From the NCBI GenBank assembly GCA_032207245.1, contig CM063510.1, forward strand, positions 51,444,578 through 51,508,577: a stretch of DNA of 64,000 bases, read 5' to 3'. Positions within the stretch are counted from its first letter, which is position 1, and every line of letters begins with the position of its first letter. Source of the stretch: Pardosa pseudoannulata. Its lineage: Eukaryota; Arthropoda; Arachnida; Araneae; Lycosidae. Position numbers and translations under genes: made by a program. Shown here one piece after another: positions 14,201 to 26,838 of this stretch. The notes under the pieces are model-generated. The model saw only the letters and a program-made list of their open reading frames with translations. It was not told the DNA's origin and ran no database searches.

Positions 14201-14530
14201 AAAACACTAATAAAATAAAATACAATGAGGAATTTTCACGTTTTCTAATTTTAATTTTAAACAATAGAAGACAAAAAAGAAAGCAGACCAGTATCTCTTT
14301 TTCTTTCATTTGAGAGCATAATTAGCGATTTCTAATGGGTTTTATAACGAACTCTCCAAAACGATACTTTTCCTTCTCAGAGTTTGTGACGTTATAGTTC
14401 ACGAAAACACCGACCGCCTATGTTGTTTACATGTTTAAAGACGACTTTTAAATTTACTTCTGTGTAAAATATCTTACATAATAGAATTTTTTTTATTATA
14501 TCTGGCATTATAATATCATATTATAAATAT

Positions 14531-14738
14531 TGTATTGTGCCACTCTGTAAAATACAACTAATTCCAATGAGAAGATATTTTTAGTGCTCCTAAAGATTCA
14601 CATACACGTAAAATCTGGACAAATGCGATGAAAAGGGATGAGAAATTAAACCCCAAATTATCATATAAATCGTCTCTAAGGGTTTGTGAAGACCATTTTT
14701 CGCTAAGTAAATGTTTGCTTTTGTTTAAATATTACTAA
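14531..14738 (+). pseudogene. THAP-type zinc-finger relic
   Basis: THAP domains bind DNA through a C2CH zinc module and occur in host regulators and in P-element-like transposases. Seen: CIVPLC at 14531-14548, then, after a one-frame change near 14550-14580, the frame 14580-14738 with FSAPKD, RKIWTNAMKRD, LSYKSSLRVCEDHF and SLSKC. The Cys-x4-Cys, the conserved Trp, the Pro and the final C-x2-H-F are in the right order and spacing for a domain of about 75 residues. The frameshift and the immediate stop after LLLFKYY show it is broken. No transposase core follows. Origin in a P-like element is inference. Confidence 0.7.
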
Positions 14739-16032
14739 TTTAGATCAATTAAAGTATATAAAAATACATCTATACCTTTAAAAGGACTGTTGATTAACCA
14801 GTGCTATTTAACTTTTAAAACTGCTAATTTTCGAGTATTATGACAGAGTTCAAGTACAATGAATGTTTGATAAAGCATATATCTAAAGCATAAGTATCTA
14901 ATTAACTCGGGCGAGGGGACGGTTATGTATTTTCAAGGTATTATAAATATTTTCTTCAGAGATGCGAACTAAGTGTATCAATTCACGGTGATATTTTTAA
15001 ATTAAATTGGTGACTAATTTGAAAAAAGCATAATATTTTTTAAATACTTAATGATATTACTTTAAAAATTAAATTTAATTTCAGAAACTTTATACATTTT
15101 TTTAATTTAACATTAACATTAAAGGTAATAAAATTGTATTGATATTTAAAAATGTATAAATAATTAAGTAAAGAATTTTAAAGATTTTAAATTTCTTTTC
15201 ATCAAATTTAAAATACTTAAGAATTGGTTTTGTTTTGGTTTTGGAGCTCTACGGTCTAATTTTTGCAACACGAGGGCTAATGAGACTGGGACCTACCGGT
15301 CCCGGTCTCACAATAAATGACTCTTTTAATTTTAAATTTAATATTATATCCATCTCTCTTTATAAAAAGCGATGCTAATACAAATGTGTGTATGTGATAT
15401 ACGTAAATTTATTTGACTTGTCTATGTCTACAAGCAGAAGAGCTGTGATTAGCATAAATAAAATATTAATACATGTTAAGTAAAATTGGATAAATATATA
15501 AATGATTTATACAGACCTTTGGGTTTAAATTCCCCGTATTTCTGCTCCCATAAAATCCGGGTTTTCTCCCAAGAACGAAAATATTGACATCATGTCAATT
15601 TTGGGAGTTGTCCGACTGTCCTTTGATAAATCCAGGTAGAAGAGACATTTATAACAAATTGCGATAATTAAGCTATCGAGATCGATAAAATGAATCTTCA
15701 GGTTTAAATAAAAATAAATTTTGACAGCTAAAAAATTCCACGAACTTTCAAAAACAAAATCGGAAAATAGTGCGAGCTTAAAAGCAATAAAAAAATATTA
15801 GATATCGCGAACGATGATGTCACAACCAATCACTTAGCGTTTTGATGTCACGTGATTTTCGCTTAACTTTAAAATTAATTTTTAAAATGATGGACCCAGT
15901 TTTTTACATTTTTGAGAACCTTTTTTGGAATCTACGAGTCTGGAATTATCAGAAAAATACTAAGTCGTTCGAATACCTCACATGTGCAAATTCCTCATTA
16001 GATAGGCAGAGATATTTACAATTATCAAATAG
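14739..16032. other. no intact gene; contains a small LINE/SINE-like patch
   Basis: 15245-15305 (CTCTACGGTCTAATTTTTGC, then TAATGAGACTGGGACCTAC) resembles 63390-63445, so both are copies of an unnamed repeat. The remainder up to the LINE stop at 16033 is AT-rich and is probably the 3' untranslated part of that LINE plus later insertions. Confidence 0.45.
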
Positions 16033-16772
16033 TTAATGAGGACGATTACCCTCATTTAGTACCGTAGTTGCCCAAGGGCGCCTATGATTCTCCTGAGGGT
16101 CGTAATCAGAAATATTATATATTTCTTCATTTTGTATATGATTAATTCTATCAAAAAATTTTATGGCTAGTTTTTTTTTCAATTCCCTTATGGATTCTAT
16201 ATTTAAGTTGGAGTGACTGAATTCGTTACCCAGATGGCGATTGTCACGAACTATAGAACGAAAGGTTTTGTTTTTAATAGTTTGTGTCCTCTGGATCTGT
16301 ATGTTGGATGTAGATCCCCAGACCGGTACTCCATAAAGAATAAGAGTAATTTATTACCCATTCCTATTTGATCATGATACAGGAGATGAACGATTGATCT
16401 TTTTGCTTTGAAAAATTTACGGATGTTGAAGCTAATATTTTTTCTTTAAGTTAGCCGACTGTCAACATAAACGCCAAGGTATTTAACTTCCCTCTCAAAG
16501 TAAACTAACTGTCCACAGACCGAAAAGGGGGGAGGTGGAAACCTGTTAAAGCTAAAGAAGATGATTTTAGTTTTAGAGGGGTTCATTTTTATTCTCCACC
16601 TCTCAAACTAGCGGTTAAGAAGATTAATGTGTCGTTGAAGGTATTTGTGCATGTATTTGACATTATTACTTTAGCTAGTATTGCCGTGTCGTCCGCGAAC
16701 ATGTCTAGTGTAGTGTTGTGGCGATGTGGAATGTCACTTAAGTAAATATTGAAAAGAATTGGACCGATCGTA
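16033..16772 (-). pseudogene. LINE reverse transcriptase, C-terminal piece (split by insertion)
   Basis: Read right to left this gives TIGPILFNIYLSDIP, then MFADD (catalytic motif of the reverse transcriptase, at 16688-16702), KMNPSKTKIIFFSFNR, VKYLGVYVDSRL, APVWG-like text (GVPVWGSTSNIQIQR), TFRSIVRDNRHLGNEF and a C-terminus WATTVLNEGNRPH with a stop at 16033-16035. At least two frameshifts or stops are present near the middle, so it is inactive. The upstream part of the same protein lies at 30073-30249. The two halves meet within the conserved GVPQG...GPILF region, so a 13.3-kb insertion separates them. Confidence 0.9.
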
Positions 16773-19700
16773 GGGCCATATTCATCAAAATCGGGGTATC
16801 CAGGTTCAAAAAACGGATCAGGGAATCGGTAGATCAGCGATCACACGCCGTTAACTGTGAATAAAACTGGTGTCATATGCACATGTTGCAGATCTACCGA
16901 TCAACTGGCTCAAATTTGAAACCTATGTTTTGATTGGTCGGTGACCGAAATTCTCACCCAGTTGTATGCGCATCGTGTTATTTACATGGCGAAAATCTCA
17001 ACCCTTTATAGTAGTCGGAAAATTATTTACCTGGGAATAAAAGGTTATATTATACCCAAGATTTATTTTTCAAGAATTTAATGACATTACAATTGAAATT
17101 ATTTTAATTTTAATTTTTTACAATTGTGCATTACAAAATTTTCAACTGCTTTTTAAATCAAAATTTGTTTTGTTGATCACCTTTTTAATTAATTTTCTTC
17201 TACACTTAAATTTATAAAGAAACCTTGCCAATATTATTCTCTTACTCTTATACACATCTTTACTTTTATTAGCATTACTTTTATTAGCTAATTACTTTTA
17301 TTTATTATTATTTTTTTTTACATTTTTAATGACTTGAAAAGGCATTATGAAACTTCACATCTTGTTTTATCCAAATTTTAGTTCAGCAAAGCAGCTAAAT
17401 CTTACTCATTGATTTGGCATGGTTTGATTTTTTTTTTTTAATTTTACATTACATATATTACATTAATAAAGTACTGAAAGTTATACTTTTTAAGTGAAAG
17501 TTGTCAACACTTCTTTAAGACTATGAACTTATTTTGATATTCTTTAGCATTAATGGAAAATCAAATGTCCAACTTTTAGTATATTTTCTTTCCTGCTTTC
17601 CTTGAAGAAACTCTGTTCAAATATATTCCTTTTATTTTTCACCTTTAAGGTCATGAATACTAATAAAAATTTCTACTTACATCCTATTTAATTTATGACC
17701 TCTTCTATTCATCATTCTTTGAGGTTAATCAAAACAGTTTTAAATTTTTTAGAATGTGTTTAATGATTATACACATTTTTTGTAACATCATTATAGTTTA
17801 ATTTTTAACCAATGTCTGATTTTAAAAAATTCCAAGAAATTCTAATAATTCATATAAAAAGATGATCAAATTAGCACAAAAAATATACTGATAATTTATC
17901 TGAACTATCTGTATCATACTTTTATTTGTTTCTACAGTCTGAGATTACATATTCAATTGTCATATTTAAGTTTCAGTTTAGCAGTTTAAATTATTTAGTA
18001 AATAAAATTAACAAAAACTAACAAATATTTTACAGTAAAATTTTTATTAGAGTTATACAAATTCCAAAGTTAGAAAATAAAAATATTAAAGTAATGTATA
18101 AAGAAATATAGAAATGCTTCTATAACTTTTTATAGCAAAGGGAAAAAACACTCAAATAGCATTTGCTTACATTCTCTATAGCAATATTCATCAAGTATAT
18201 CTAGCTTTTCCAGTGTCAAAACATTTTATGAACTAAAATGAAATATTCAAGCCATCTTTTATGTAAAATATTTTTTCTGATAACAATGTATATAATTTCT
18301 AAACAAATGCATTTCATTCTTTATAAGATTTGTAAAATTCACAGCCTAAAATATACTTACATATCTTCTTTTAGAAGAGTTTTTGTTTTAAATATTCAGT
18401 GTTATAGTAAATTATGGCAAAAAGAAATTTGAAAGTGCTTTATTTCTGTAGAAATTTAAAAAAAAATCATTATTTTGATTGATAGTTATAGAAAGAACTA
18501 AGGTACATGATTTTTCCCCTGATATGAAATGCTTATAATAAAAATATTCTGAAATATTTAAGGTTAATCAAAAATTTGAAACAGGAAGGTGAGAAAATAT
18601 TTAGATGAAGCATGAACTGAATGCAAGCTGCATCATACAAAGTTTGGGCAAATGCGATTGTCATATTGTTAAAAGCTGCCTTTTTATTGTATTGCTCAAC
18701 AAGATTAATAAACACATATAGCAAAAGTGAATGACTTATAAATATTCTCATTTAAAGTAATTTTTGATGAAAATTTTTACAAGATTAACTGATTAAATGA
18801 ATTTATTTAGTTTCACAGCAATGTAAAAGTCAAATCTTGTAGTATTCAATATTTACTCATTTCCCACTAACCGCTTGAGTCTAATAGGAATACAAGGTAC
18901 ACAAATAAATTTCATATAATTTTTTATAGTTATGTGTTATCTGTATAATTATCTGTTATGTTTTAGAATATTCAAAAACTGAAATTGTCTTATGAATGTT
19001 TAGCTATAATGAGCATGAAATAACATATTTCTTTTATTTCTCTACAGAGTTCAAATCTTAATATGATAATTTTGAGAGATAACTGTTAATTTTTAATTAT
19101 TGAACTACATTAACTTGTAAATAATACATAATTTGTAAAATGACTAATGTATTATGTAAATAAAAGTGCTGGCCATATATTAACAAAACTTGCAAACATA
19201 GGAGGATTTTCTGATTTACCTTGAAGAATTGTATAAGAATATTATGCAAATGAGGAATATTTACTCAAAGTTGGGCTCATCTATATGTGTTAAGCATTTA
19301 ATATGTTACAATATTTTTATATCTATATGTATATTAACATTTTAACAGTTTAAATCATGTCTTGTTTGTTTTTATTTTAAAAAATCAACAAAATGGTAGA
19401 TTTTAGTTAAAGTGATACATATTTTCACTTTAATTGAAAATGTATAAAGTAAATATATAAAAAAATGTATAATGTAATATAGACATGCTGGTTTAACTCA
19501 TTATAGCCAAAAAAACACTCAAATAAATACTGCTTAAATTCTTTATAGCAGCATTCATCAAGTATTCATCTAGCTTTCCATTGTCAAAACATTTTATGAA
19601 CTAAAATAAAATGTTCAAGGCATGTTTATATAAATATTTTTTGTGACAAGAACAAACTATGTATATGTTTCTATGCACAATTAGAAGCATTTAATTTTGT

Positions 19701-20790
19701 ACAAAACAATAAATCTTATCACATTGTGTTTAGATAAAACAATTTTTTGTTTACAAGAAAGAACTTACAAGCAACTACTGTCCCTCAAAAGTTGTAAAAT
19801 TCACAGCATAACAATGCATATATTTCTTTTCCATTAGAAGAGTTATTTTATTTCTTAAAAAATATACACATATATACATATACTGTTATAATAATGTTTG
19901 TAACAAAAAATCATCTCCTTTACAGTATAATAATAAAATTTTATAAAATAGATTAACAACCGAACCTTGAAAAATGGAATATCTGATATTATTACACAAG
20001 TAACTCTTCTAAATTGAGTACTATATTAATAGGACATTTGCAAAAATACAAATTTGAAGGTGTGCTGCATTTGTTCAGAAGAAAAAAGTATCTTGATGGA
20101 TAGTTATAGAAAGAATTAAGGTATATGATATTTTTCCTGAAATGAAATGCCTACAATAAAAATGTTCTAAAATATTTAAGGTTAAATAAATTAATGAGAG
20201 AGGAAGGAGAGGAAATATTTAGATGAAATATGAAATGAATGCAAACTATATCATGTAAGGTTTGAACAAGTACAACTGTCACATTGTTAAAAGCTGCCTT
20301 TTATTGTGTCTCTTAACATGATTAACAACAAGCTTTAGCAAAAGTGAACGACTTACAAATATTTCTGTTAGAAATAATTTTTGCTAAAAGTTTTTACAAG
20401 AATAACTCATAAAATAATTTTATTTAGTTTCACAGCTATATAGTTGTCAAATCTTGTAAACTCACTTTCTATAAATCGAATGAGTTGAAATTTTACATAA
20501 ATGTGTAACTCTGATGCTAATGCGACTTCCTAGCAACATGGAGCTGATTTCTTAATTGAGAAGGAGGTCAAAGGACTTATGAATTGTTTCCTCATATGCC
20601 CATATACCAAAAAACCAAAAATAAAATATCTGTTTACATTTATGTGCACTATTATACTTCTTTAATGAAACAAAATGAAAATTATCACTAATACATTAAT
20701 TTAGGTTGATTTAAAAAAAAATTGTTAGAGCTAACATCTATAACAACTGAAATCTGTTATTTTCTAGGTTTTACCCTTTCTTAATGTGTG

Positions 20791-20847
<57 letters not shown>

Positions 20848-21232
20848 CTTAGGCATATAAATGTACACAAATTTCATGTAAATTTTTTAGTCATAATTAC
20901 CTGTTAGATTTAAGAATATTCGAAAATCAAAAATATATTGTGAATGAACAATTATAATGAATATGAAATAACATGTTTTTATTTATGTACACAGTTAAAA
21001 TATTAATATAATTATGAGACATGGCTGTTAATTTTGAATTATCAAAGTACAGTAATTTGTAAATGTATATTCTGTAAACTGATAACTGTATTATGTAAAT
21101 AAAGTTGCTGGGTATATGATGAAAAAAAATCTTACAAACATCAGAGGAATTTTCTAACTGACCTGGAAGACTTTAATAAGAATATTAATGTATATAAAGT
21201 ATATTTTCTCAAAGTTGGAGTCATTGGTATGC
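16773..21232 (+). repeat. GGGCCATATTC-family copy R2
   Basis: Starts at the family terminus. Subterminal sequence to about 16990 is GC-richer and full of GATC-containing words. From 17030 on it is AT-rich. Interrupted at 21232 by the gypsy fragment. Internally duplicated: 18055-18260 resembles 19440-19650, 18479-18620 resembles 20098-20250, and 18870-19220 resembles 20845-21180. Confidence 0.85.
20785..20848. repeat. (AT)n microsatellite in R2
   Basis: GT/AT/AC dinucleotide run; the same position in R3 (26140-26290) and R4 (28838-28935) also holds an AT tract. Confidence 0.9.
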
Positions 21233-22591
21233 CTGCGTGATAAAGACCACTCGCTAAATTTACAACCGATGCCTGTTACTTCTAAACTTAGTGTATTGTG
21301 TGATGTTGCAAACAACAAAATCCGTCCATTTATCCCTACGGCCCTGCGACGAACGATTTTTCAACAATTGCATAATCTTGCACACCCTGGTATCCGTGCT
21401 ACAAAAAAGTTGATCTTGGACCGGTATGTTTGGCCGGCAAGTTCTAAAGATGTTACCGAATGGACACGGGCATGCAAAGACTGCCAAACTTCGAAAGTGG
21501 TGCGACATACAAAAAGTCCACACCAACAATTTCCCCTTGTGTCAGACAGATTTGAACATGTACATCTTGACTTGGTGGGACCCTTACCGCCATCCGACGG
21601 ATTCAACTATTTGTTGACATGCATTGATCGATTTTCACGTTGGCCAGAAGCCATCCCAATCACTGACATGTCAGCTGAAACAGTAGCCAAAGCATTTCTA
21701 CACCACTGGATCGCCAGATTTGGAGTTCCGACCACCATCACGACCGACCAGGGTCGTCAATTTGAATCATTCCTTTTTACCAACCTGAACAAGATGCTCG
21801 GCATTCGCCGAATAAGGACAACTCCATATCATCCTTGTGCGAATGGAATGATTGAACGTTTCCATCGTTCACTTAAGCAAGCCCTCAAGTGTCACAACAA
21901 TAATAAGTGGACAGAAAGTTTGCCACTTGTACTTTTAGGTCTCCGCTCTGCCTTTAAAGAGGACCTGGGAGGTACGTGTGCTGAGATGCTCTATGGCATC
22001 CCCCTTAGGCTACCTGCAGATTTTTTTCAACATTCAACGACCAACTACAACAACCCGTCGACGTTCCTTAAATCTCTGTCTGAACAAATGCATCGATTGG
22101 CACCTGTACCCACAACAAATCATAACCGACAGACCTCATTTGTGCATCCAGCGCTGACGACGTGCACTCACGTCTTCGTGAGGAACGATGCTGTCAAATC
22201 TCCTCTTACTCGTCCATATGATGGTCCTTTTCGTGTCATCGAAAGAAATTCAAAACACTTCACCCTGTTTATTCATGGAAAAAATTCGGTGATAAGTGTT
22301 GACCGACTGAAACCTGCTTTTCATCTTGGAGAATCAACTTCACACTCTAATACTTCAACTACAGATGTGTCACCGAATCCTACAGCTGATGGTCCATCGT
22401 CATCTACAACAGTTCCTGGACACCTTGACCAACGTCAACCGACTCCTTCTTCACCTGATCCGGGTCAGCTGGAGCAGAAGCCTCAACTTGGACGTAAGAA
22501 ATGGACATTTAAAGACCCGATGTCTGCAGCTCCAACTGTTACTCGTTCCGGACGTCACGTCAGATTCAATCCACGGTACCTTCCCAGTTAG
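21233..22591 (+). pseudogene. gypsy integrase (zinc domain, DD35E core, C-terminal tail), truncated at N-terminus
   Basis: The integrase joins retroelement cDNA to chromosomal DNA. The open frame begins at 21188 in repeat sequence and becomes gypsy-like at about codon 16. Numbering from 21188: the HHCC zinc module is H62, H66, C96, C99. The catalytic triad is D128 (HLDLVGP), D187 (TTDQGRQF) and E223 (NGMIERFH), with 35 residues between the last two, as usual for integrases. RPYDGPFRV near residue 340 starts the C-terminal DNA-binding region, followed by a Ser/Thr/Pro-rich tail. No chromodomain is visible. The integrase itself is uninterrupted through the stop at 22589-22591, which suggests a fairly young copy. 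Protease, reverse transcriptase and RNase H are absent. Confidence 0.93.
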
Positions 22592-22624
22592 CCTCTCGTG
22601 TCTTTGACACTTGGGGGGGAGTAC

Positions 22625-22898
22625 TGTGGTGATCACAGGACACAACAGATGGCACCACTAGACCACCGTGTACCACAGACTGACCGGTACTAACTAGTTT
22701 GACCAGTTCACGACTGGTACTACAAGCTGTAGGTACTCTCTTAGAGGCGCGCTCTCCACTTGGATGTTATGCACATGTTTTTCTCCCTATTTGGTGATAT
22801 ATTCGATGCAGAATAAAATTGTTAAGTTTTTATTAATGTTGTGCTTATTTATAACAGTTCTCTCAAACATATCTGCTTTGCCCAACACGAACCGTTAT
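22625..22898 (+). repeat. gypsy 3' long terminal repeat
   Basis: Starts TGTGGTGATCACAGG directly after the polypurine tract. An AATAAA at about 22813 could serve as polyadenylation signal. The end is near ACGAACCGTTA; the usual CA terminus is not seen, so the last bases may have been lost at the duplication junction. Confidence 0.75.
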
Positions 22899-25800
22899 AA
22901 GACTATGAACTTATTTTGATATTCTTTAGCATTAATGGAAAATCAAATGTCCAACTTTTAGTATATTTTCTTTCCTGCTTTCCTTGAAGAAACTCTGTTC
23001 AAATATATTCCTTTTATTTTTCACCTTTAAGGTCATGAATACTAATAAAAATTTCTACTTACATCCTATTTAATTTATGACCTCTTCTATTCATCATTCT
23101 TTGAGGTTAATCAAAACAGTTTTAAATTTTTTAGAATGTGTTTAATGATTATACACATTTTTTGTAACATCATTATAGTTTAATTTTTAACCAATGTCTG
23201 ATTTTAAAAAATTCCAAGAAATTCTAATAATTCATATAAAAAGATGATCAAATTAGCACAAAAAAATATACTGATAATTTATCTGAACTATCTGTATCAT
23301 ACTTTTATTTGTTTCTACAGTCTGAGATTACATATTCAATTGTCATATTTAAGTTTCAGTTTAGCAGTTTAAATTATTTAGTAAATAAAATTAACAAAAA
23401 CTAACAAATATTTTACAGTAAAATTTTTATTAGAGTTATACAAATTCCAAAGTTAGAAAATAAAAATATTAAAGTAATGTATAAAGAAATATAGAAATGC
23501 TTCTATAACTTTTTATAGCAAAGGGAAAAAACACTCAAATAGCATTTGCTTACATTCTCTATAGCAATATTCATCAAGTATATCTAGCTTTTCCAGTGTC
23601 AAAACATTTTATGAACTAAAATGAAATATTCAAGCCATCTTTTATGTAAAATATTTTTTCTGATAACAATGTATATAATTTCTAAACAAATGCATTTCAT
23701 TCTTTATAAGATTTGTAAAATTCACAGCCTAAAATATACTTACATATCTTCTTTTAGAAGAGTTTTTGTTTTAAATATTCAGTGTTATAATAAATTATGC
23801 CAAAAAGAAATTTGAAAGTGCTTTATTTCTGTAGAAATTTAAAAAAAAAATCATTATTTTGATTGATAGTTATAGAAAGAACTAAGGTACATGATTTTTC
23901 CCCTGATATGAAATGCTTATAATAAAAATATTCTGAAATATTTAAGGTTAATCAAAAATTTGAAACAGGAAGGTGAGAAAATATTTAGATGAAGCATGAA
24001 CTGAATGCAAGCTACATCATACAAAGTTTGGGCAAATGCGATTGTCATATTGTTAAAAGCTGCCTTTTTATTGTATTGCTCAACAAGATTAATAAACACA
24101 TATAGCAAAAGTGAATGACTTATAAATATTCTCATTTAAAGTAATTTTTGATGAAAATTTTTACAAGATTAACTGATTAAATGAATTTATTTAGTTTCAC
24201 AGCAATGTAAAAGTCAAATCTTGTAGTATTCAATATTTACTCATTTCCCACTAACCGCTTGAGTCTAATAGGAATACAAGGTACACAAATAAATTTCATA
24301 TAATTTTTTATAGTTAATGTGTTATCTGTATAATTATCTGTTATGTTTTAGAATATTCAAAAACTGAAATTGTCTTATGAATGTTTAGCTATAATGAGCA
24401 TGAAATAACATATTTCTTTTATTTCTCTACAGAGTTCAAATCTTAATATGATAATTTTGAGAGATAACTGTTAACTTTTAATTATTGAACTACATTAACT
24501 TGTAAATAATACATAATTTGTAAAATGACTAATGTATTATGTAAATAAAAGTGCTGGCCATATATTAACAAAACTTGCAAACATAGGAGGATTTTCTGAT
24601 TTACCTTGAAGAATTGTATAAGAATATTATGCAAATAAGGAATATTTACTCAAAGTTGGGCTCATCTATATGTGTTAAGCATTTAATATGTTACAATATT
24701 TTTATGTCTATATGTATATTAACATTTTAACAGTTTAAATCATGTCTTGTTTGTTTCTATTTTAAAAAATCAACAAAATGGTAGATTTTAGTTAAAGTGA
24801 TACATATTTCACTTTAATTGAAAATGTATAAAGTAAATATATAAAAAAATGTATAAAGTAATATAGACATGCTGCTTTAACTCATTATAGCCAAAAAAAC
24901 ACTCAAATAAATACTGCTTAAATTCTTTATAGCAGCATTCATCAAGTATTCATCTAGCTTTCCATTGTCAAAACATTTTATGAACTAAAATAAAATGTTC
25001 AAGGCATGTTTATATAAATATTTTTTGTGACAAGAACAAACTATGTATATGTTTCTATGCACAATTAGAAGCATTTAATTTTGTACAAAACAATAAATCT
25101 TATCACATTGTGTTTAGATAAAACAATTTTTTGTTTACAAGAAAGAACTTACAAGCAACTACTGTCCCTCAAAAGTTGTAAAATTCACAGCATAACAATG
25201 CATATATTTCTTTTCCATTAGAAGAGTTATTTTATTTCTTAAAAAATATACACATATATACATATACTGTTATAATAATGTTGTAACAAAAAATCATCTC
25301 CTTTACAGTATAATAATAAAATTTTATAAAATAGATTAACAACCGAACCTTGAAAAATGGAATATCTGATATTATTACACAAGTAACTCTTCTAAATTGA
25401 GTACTATATTAATAGGACATTTGCAAAAATACAAATTTGAAGGTGTGCTGCATTTGTTCAGAAGAAAAAAGTATCTTGATGGATAGTTATAGAAAGAATT
25501 AAGGTATATGATTTTTTTCCTGAAATGAAATGCCTGCAATAAAAAAGTTCTAAACTATTTAAGGTTAATTAAATTAATGAGAAAGGAAGGAGAGAAAATA
25601 TTTAGATGAAACAGGAAATGAATGTAAACTATATCATGTAAGGTTTGAACAAGTACAACTGTCACATTGTTAAAAGCTACTTTTTATTGTGTCTCTTAAC
25701 ATGATTCACAACAAGCTTTAGCAAAAGTGAACGACTTACACATATTTCTGTTAGAAATAAATTTTGCTAAAAGTTTTTACATAAATAACTCATAAAATAA

Positions 25801-26800
25801 TTTTATTTAGTTTCATAGCTATATAGTTGTCAAATCTTGTAAACTCACTTTCTATAAATCGAATGAGTTGAAATTTTACATAAATGTGTAACTCTGATGC
25901 TAATGCAACTTTCTAGCAACATGGAGATGATTTCTTAATTGAGAAGGAGGTCAAAGGACTTATGAATTGTTTCCTCATATGCCCATATACCAATAAAATA
26001 TCTGTTTTACATTTATGTGCACTATTATACTTTTTAATGAAACAAAATGAAATTATCACTAATACATAATTTAGGTTGATTTATTGTTAGAGCTAACATC
26101 TATAACAACTGAAATCTGTTATTTTCAGGACTTTCTATTGTGTATGTATATATAAATATAATATATGTATATATATATATTATATATACTATATTATAAA
26201 TATATATATAATTTTATATATAGTTGGTATATATATATATATAAAAAATTATATAAAATTATATGTATTTATTATATATGTTATATATTCGTAAAAATAT
26301 ATTTTAATAACAATTATATAATATGAAATAACATGTTTTTATTTTCTTTATAATATAATTATAGATTAATTTTGAATATAAATATATATTGTAATATATT
26401 CTGTATATTGTATTAGTAAATATTGCTATATATAAAAAAAATATTACAAAATCAAAATCATTAATGACTTAATATGAATATATTATATAAAATATATGTT
26501 AGATTTAAGAATATTCGAATCAAAATATATATGAACATTATTAATGAATAAATAATATATTTTTATTTATGTACACAGTTAAAATATTAATATATGTATG
26601 AGACTGAATTGTTAATTATAAAGTAGTGTATGTATTAAGACAATAAACACTGTATTAAAAATATTGCTGGAAATCTTACAAACATCAGAGGAATTTTCTA
26701 ACTGACCTGGGACTATATATTAATGTGTATGTTAAAGTTGGTCATTGGATTAAGCATTAATTAATAATAAAAGTAAAAAAAGCATTTTATTTTAAGTTTT

Positions 26801-26838
<38 letters not shown>

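Larger units (their letters stand above)
21233..22898 (+). mobile_element. Ty3/gypsy LTR retrotransposon, 5'-truncated
   Basis: Only the integrase half of pol and the 3' LTR remain. The left junction at about 21232 cuts into the region just upstream of the integrase zinc domain. The right end is a purine tract (GGGGGGGAG at 22613-22621) followed by an LTR. The element lies between two direct copies of the GGGCCATATTC-family repeat, and the sequence right of it (TAAGACTATGAAC) is the same as at 17517, so it marks the junction of a tandem duplication rather than a simple insertion with flanking target duplications. Confidence 0.9.

Noticed and set aside
18238..18751. Small frames duplicated at 23621-24135
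   Set aside because: They recur only because the whole AT-rich repeat is duplicated; no codon bias or domain.
21233..22898. Complete endogenous retrovirus or full gypsy
   Set aside because: Only integrase and one LTR are present; no gag, protease, reverse transcriptase or envelope frame nearby.
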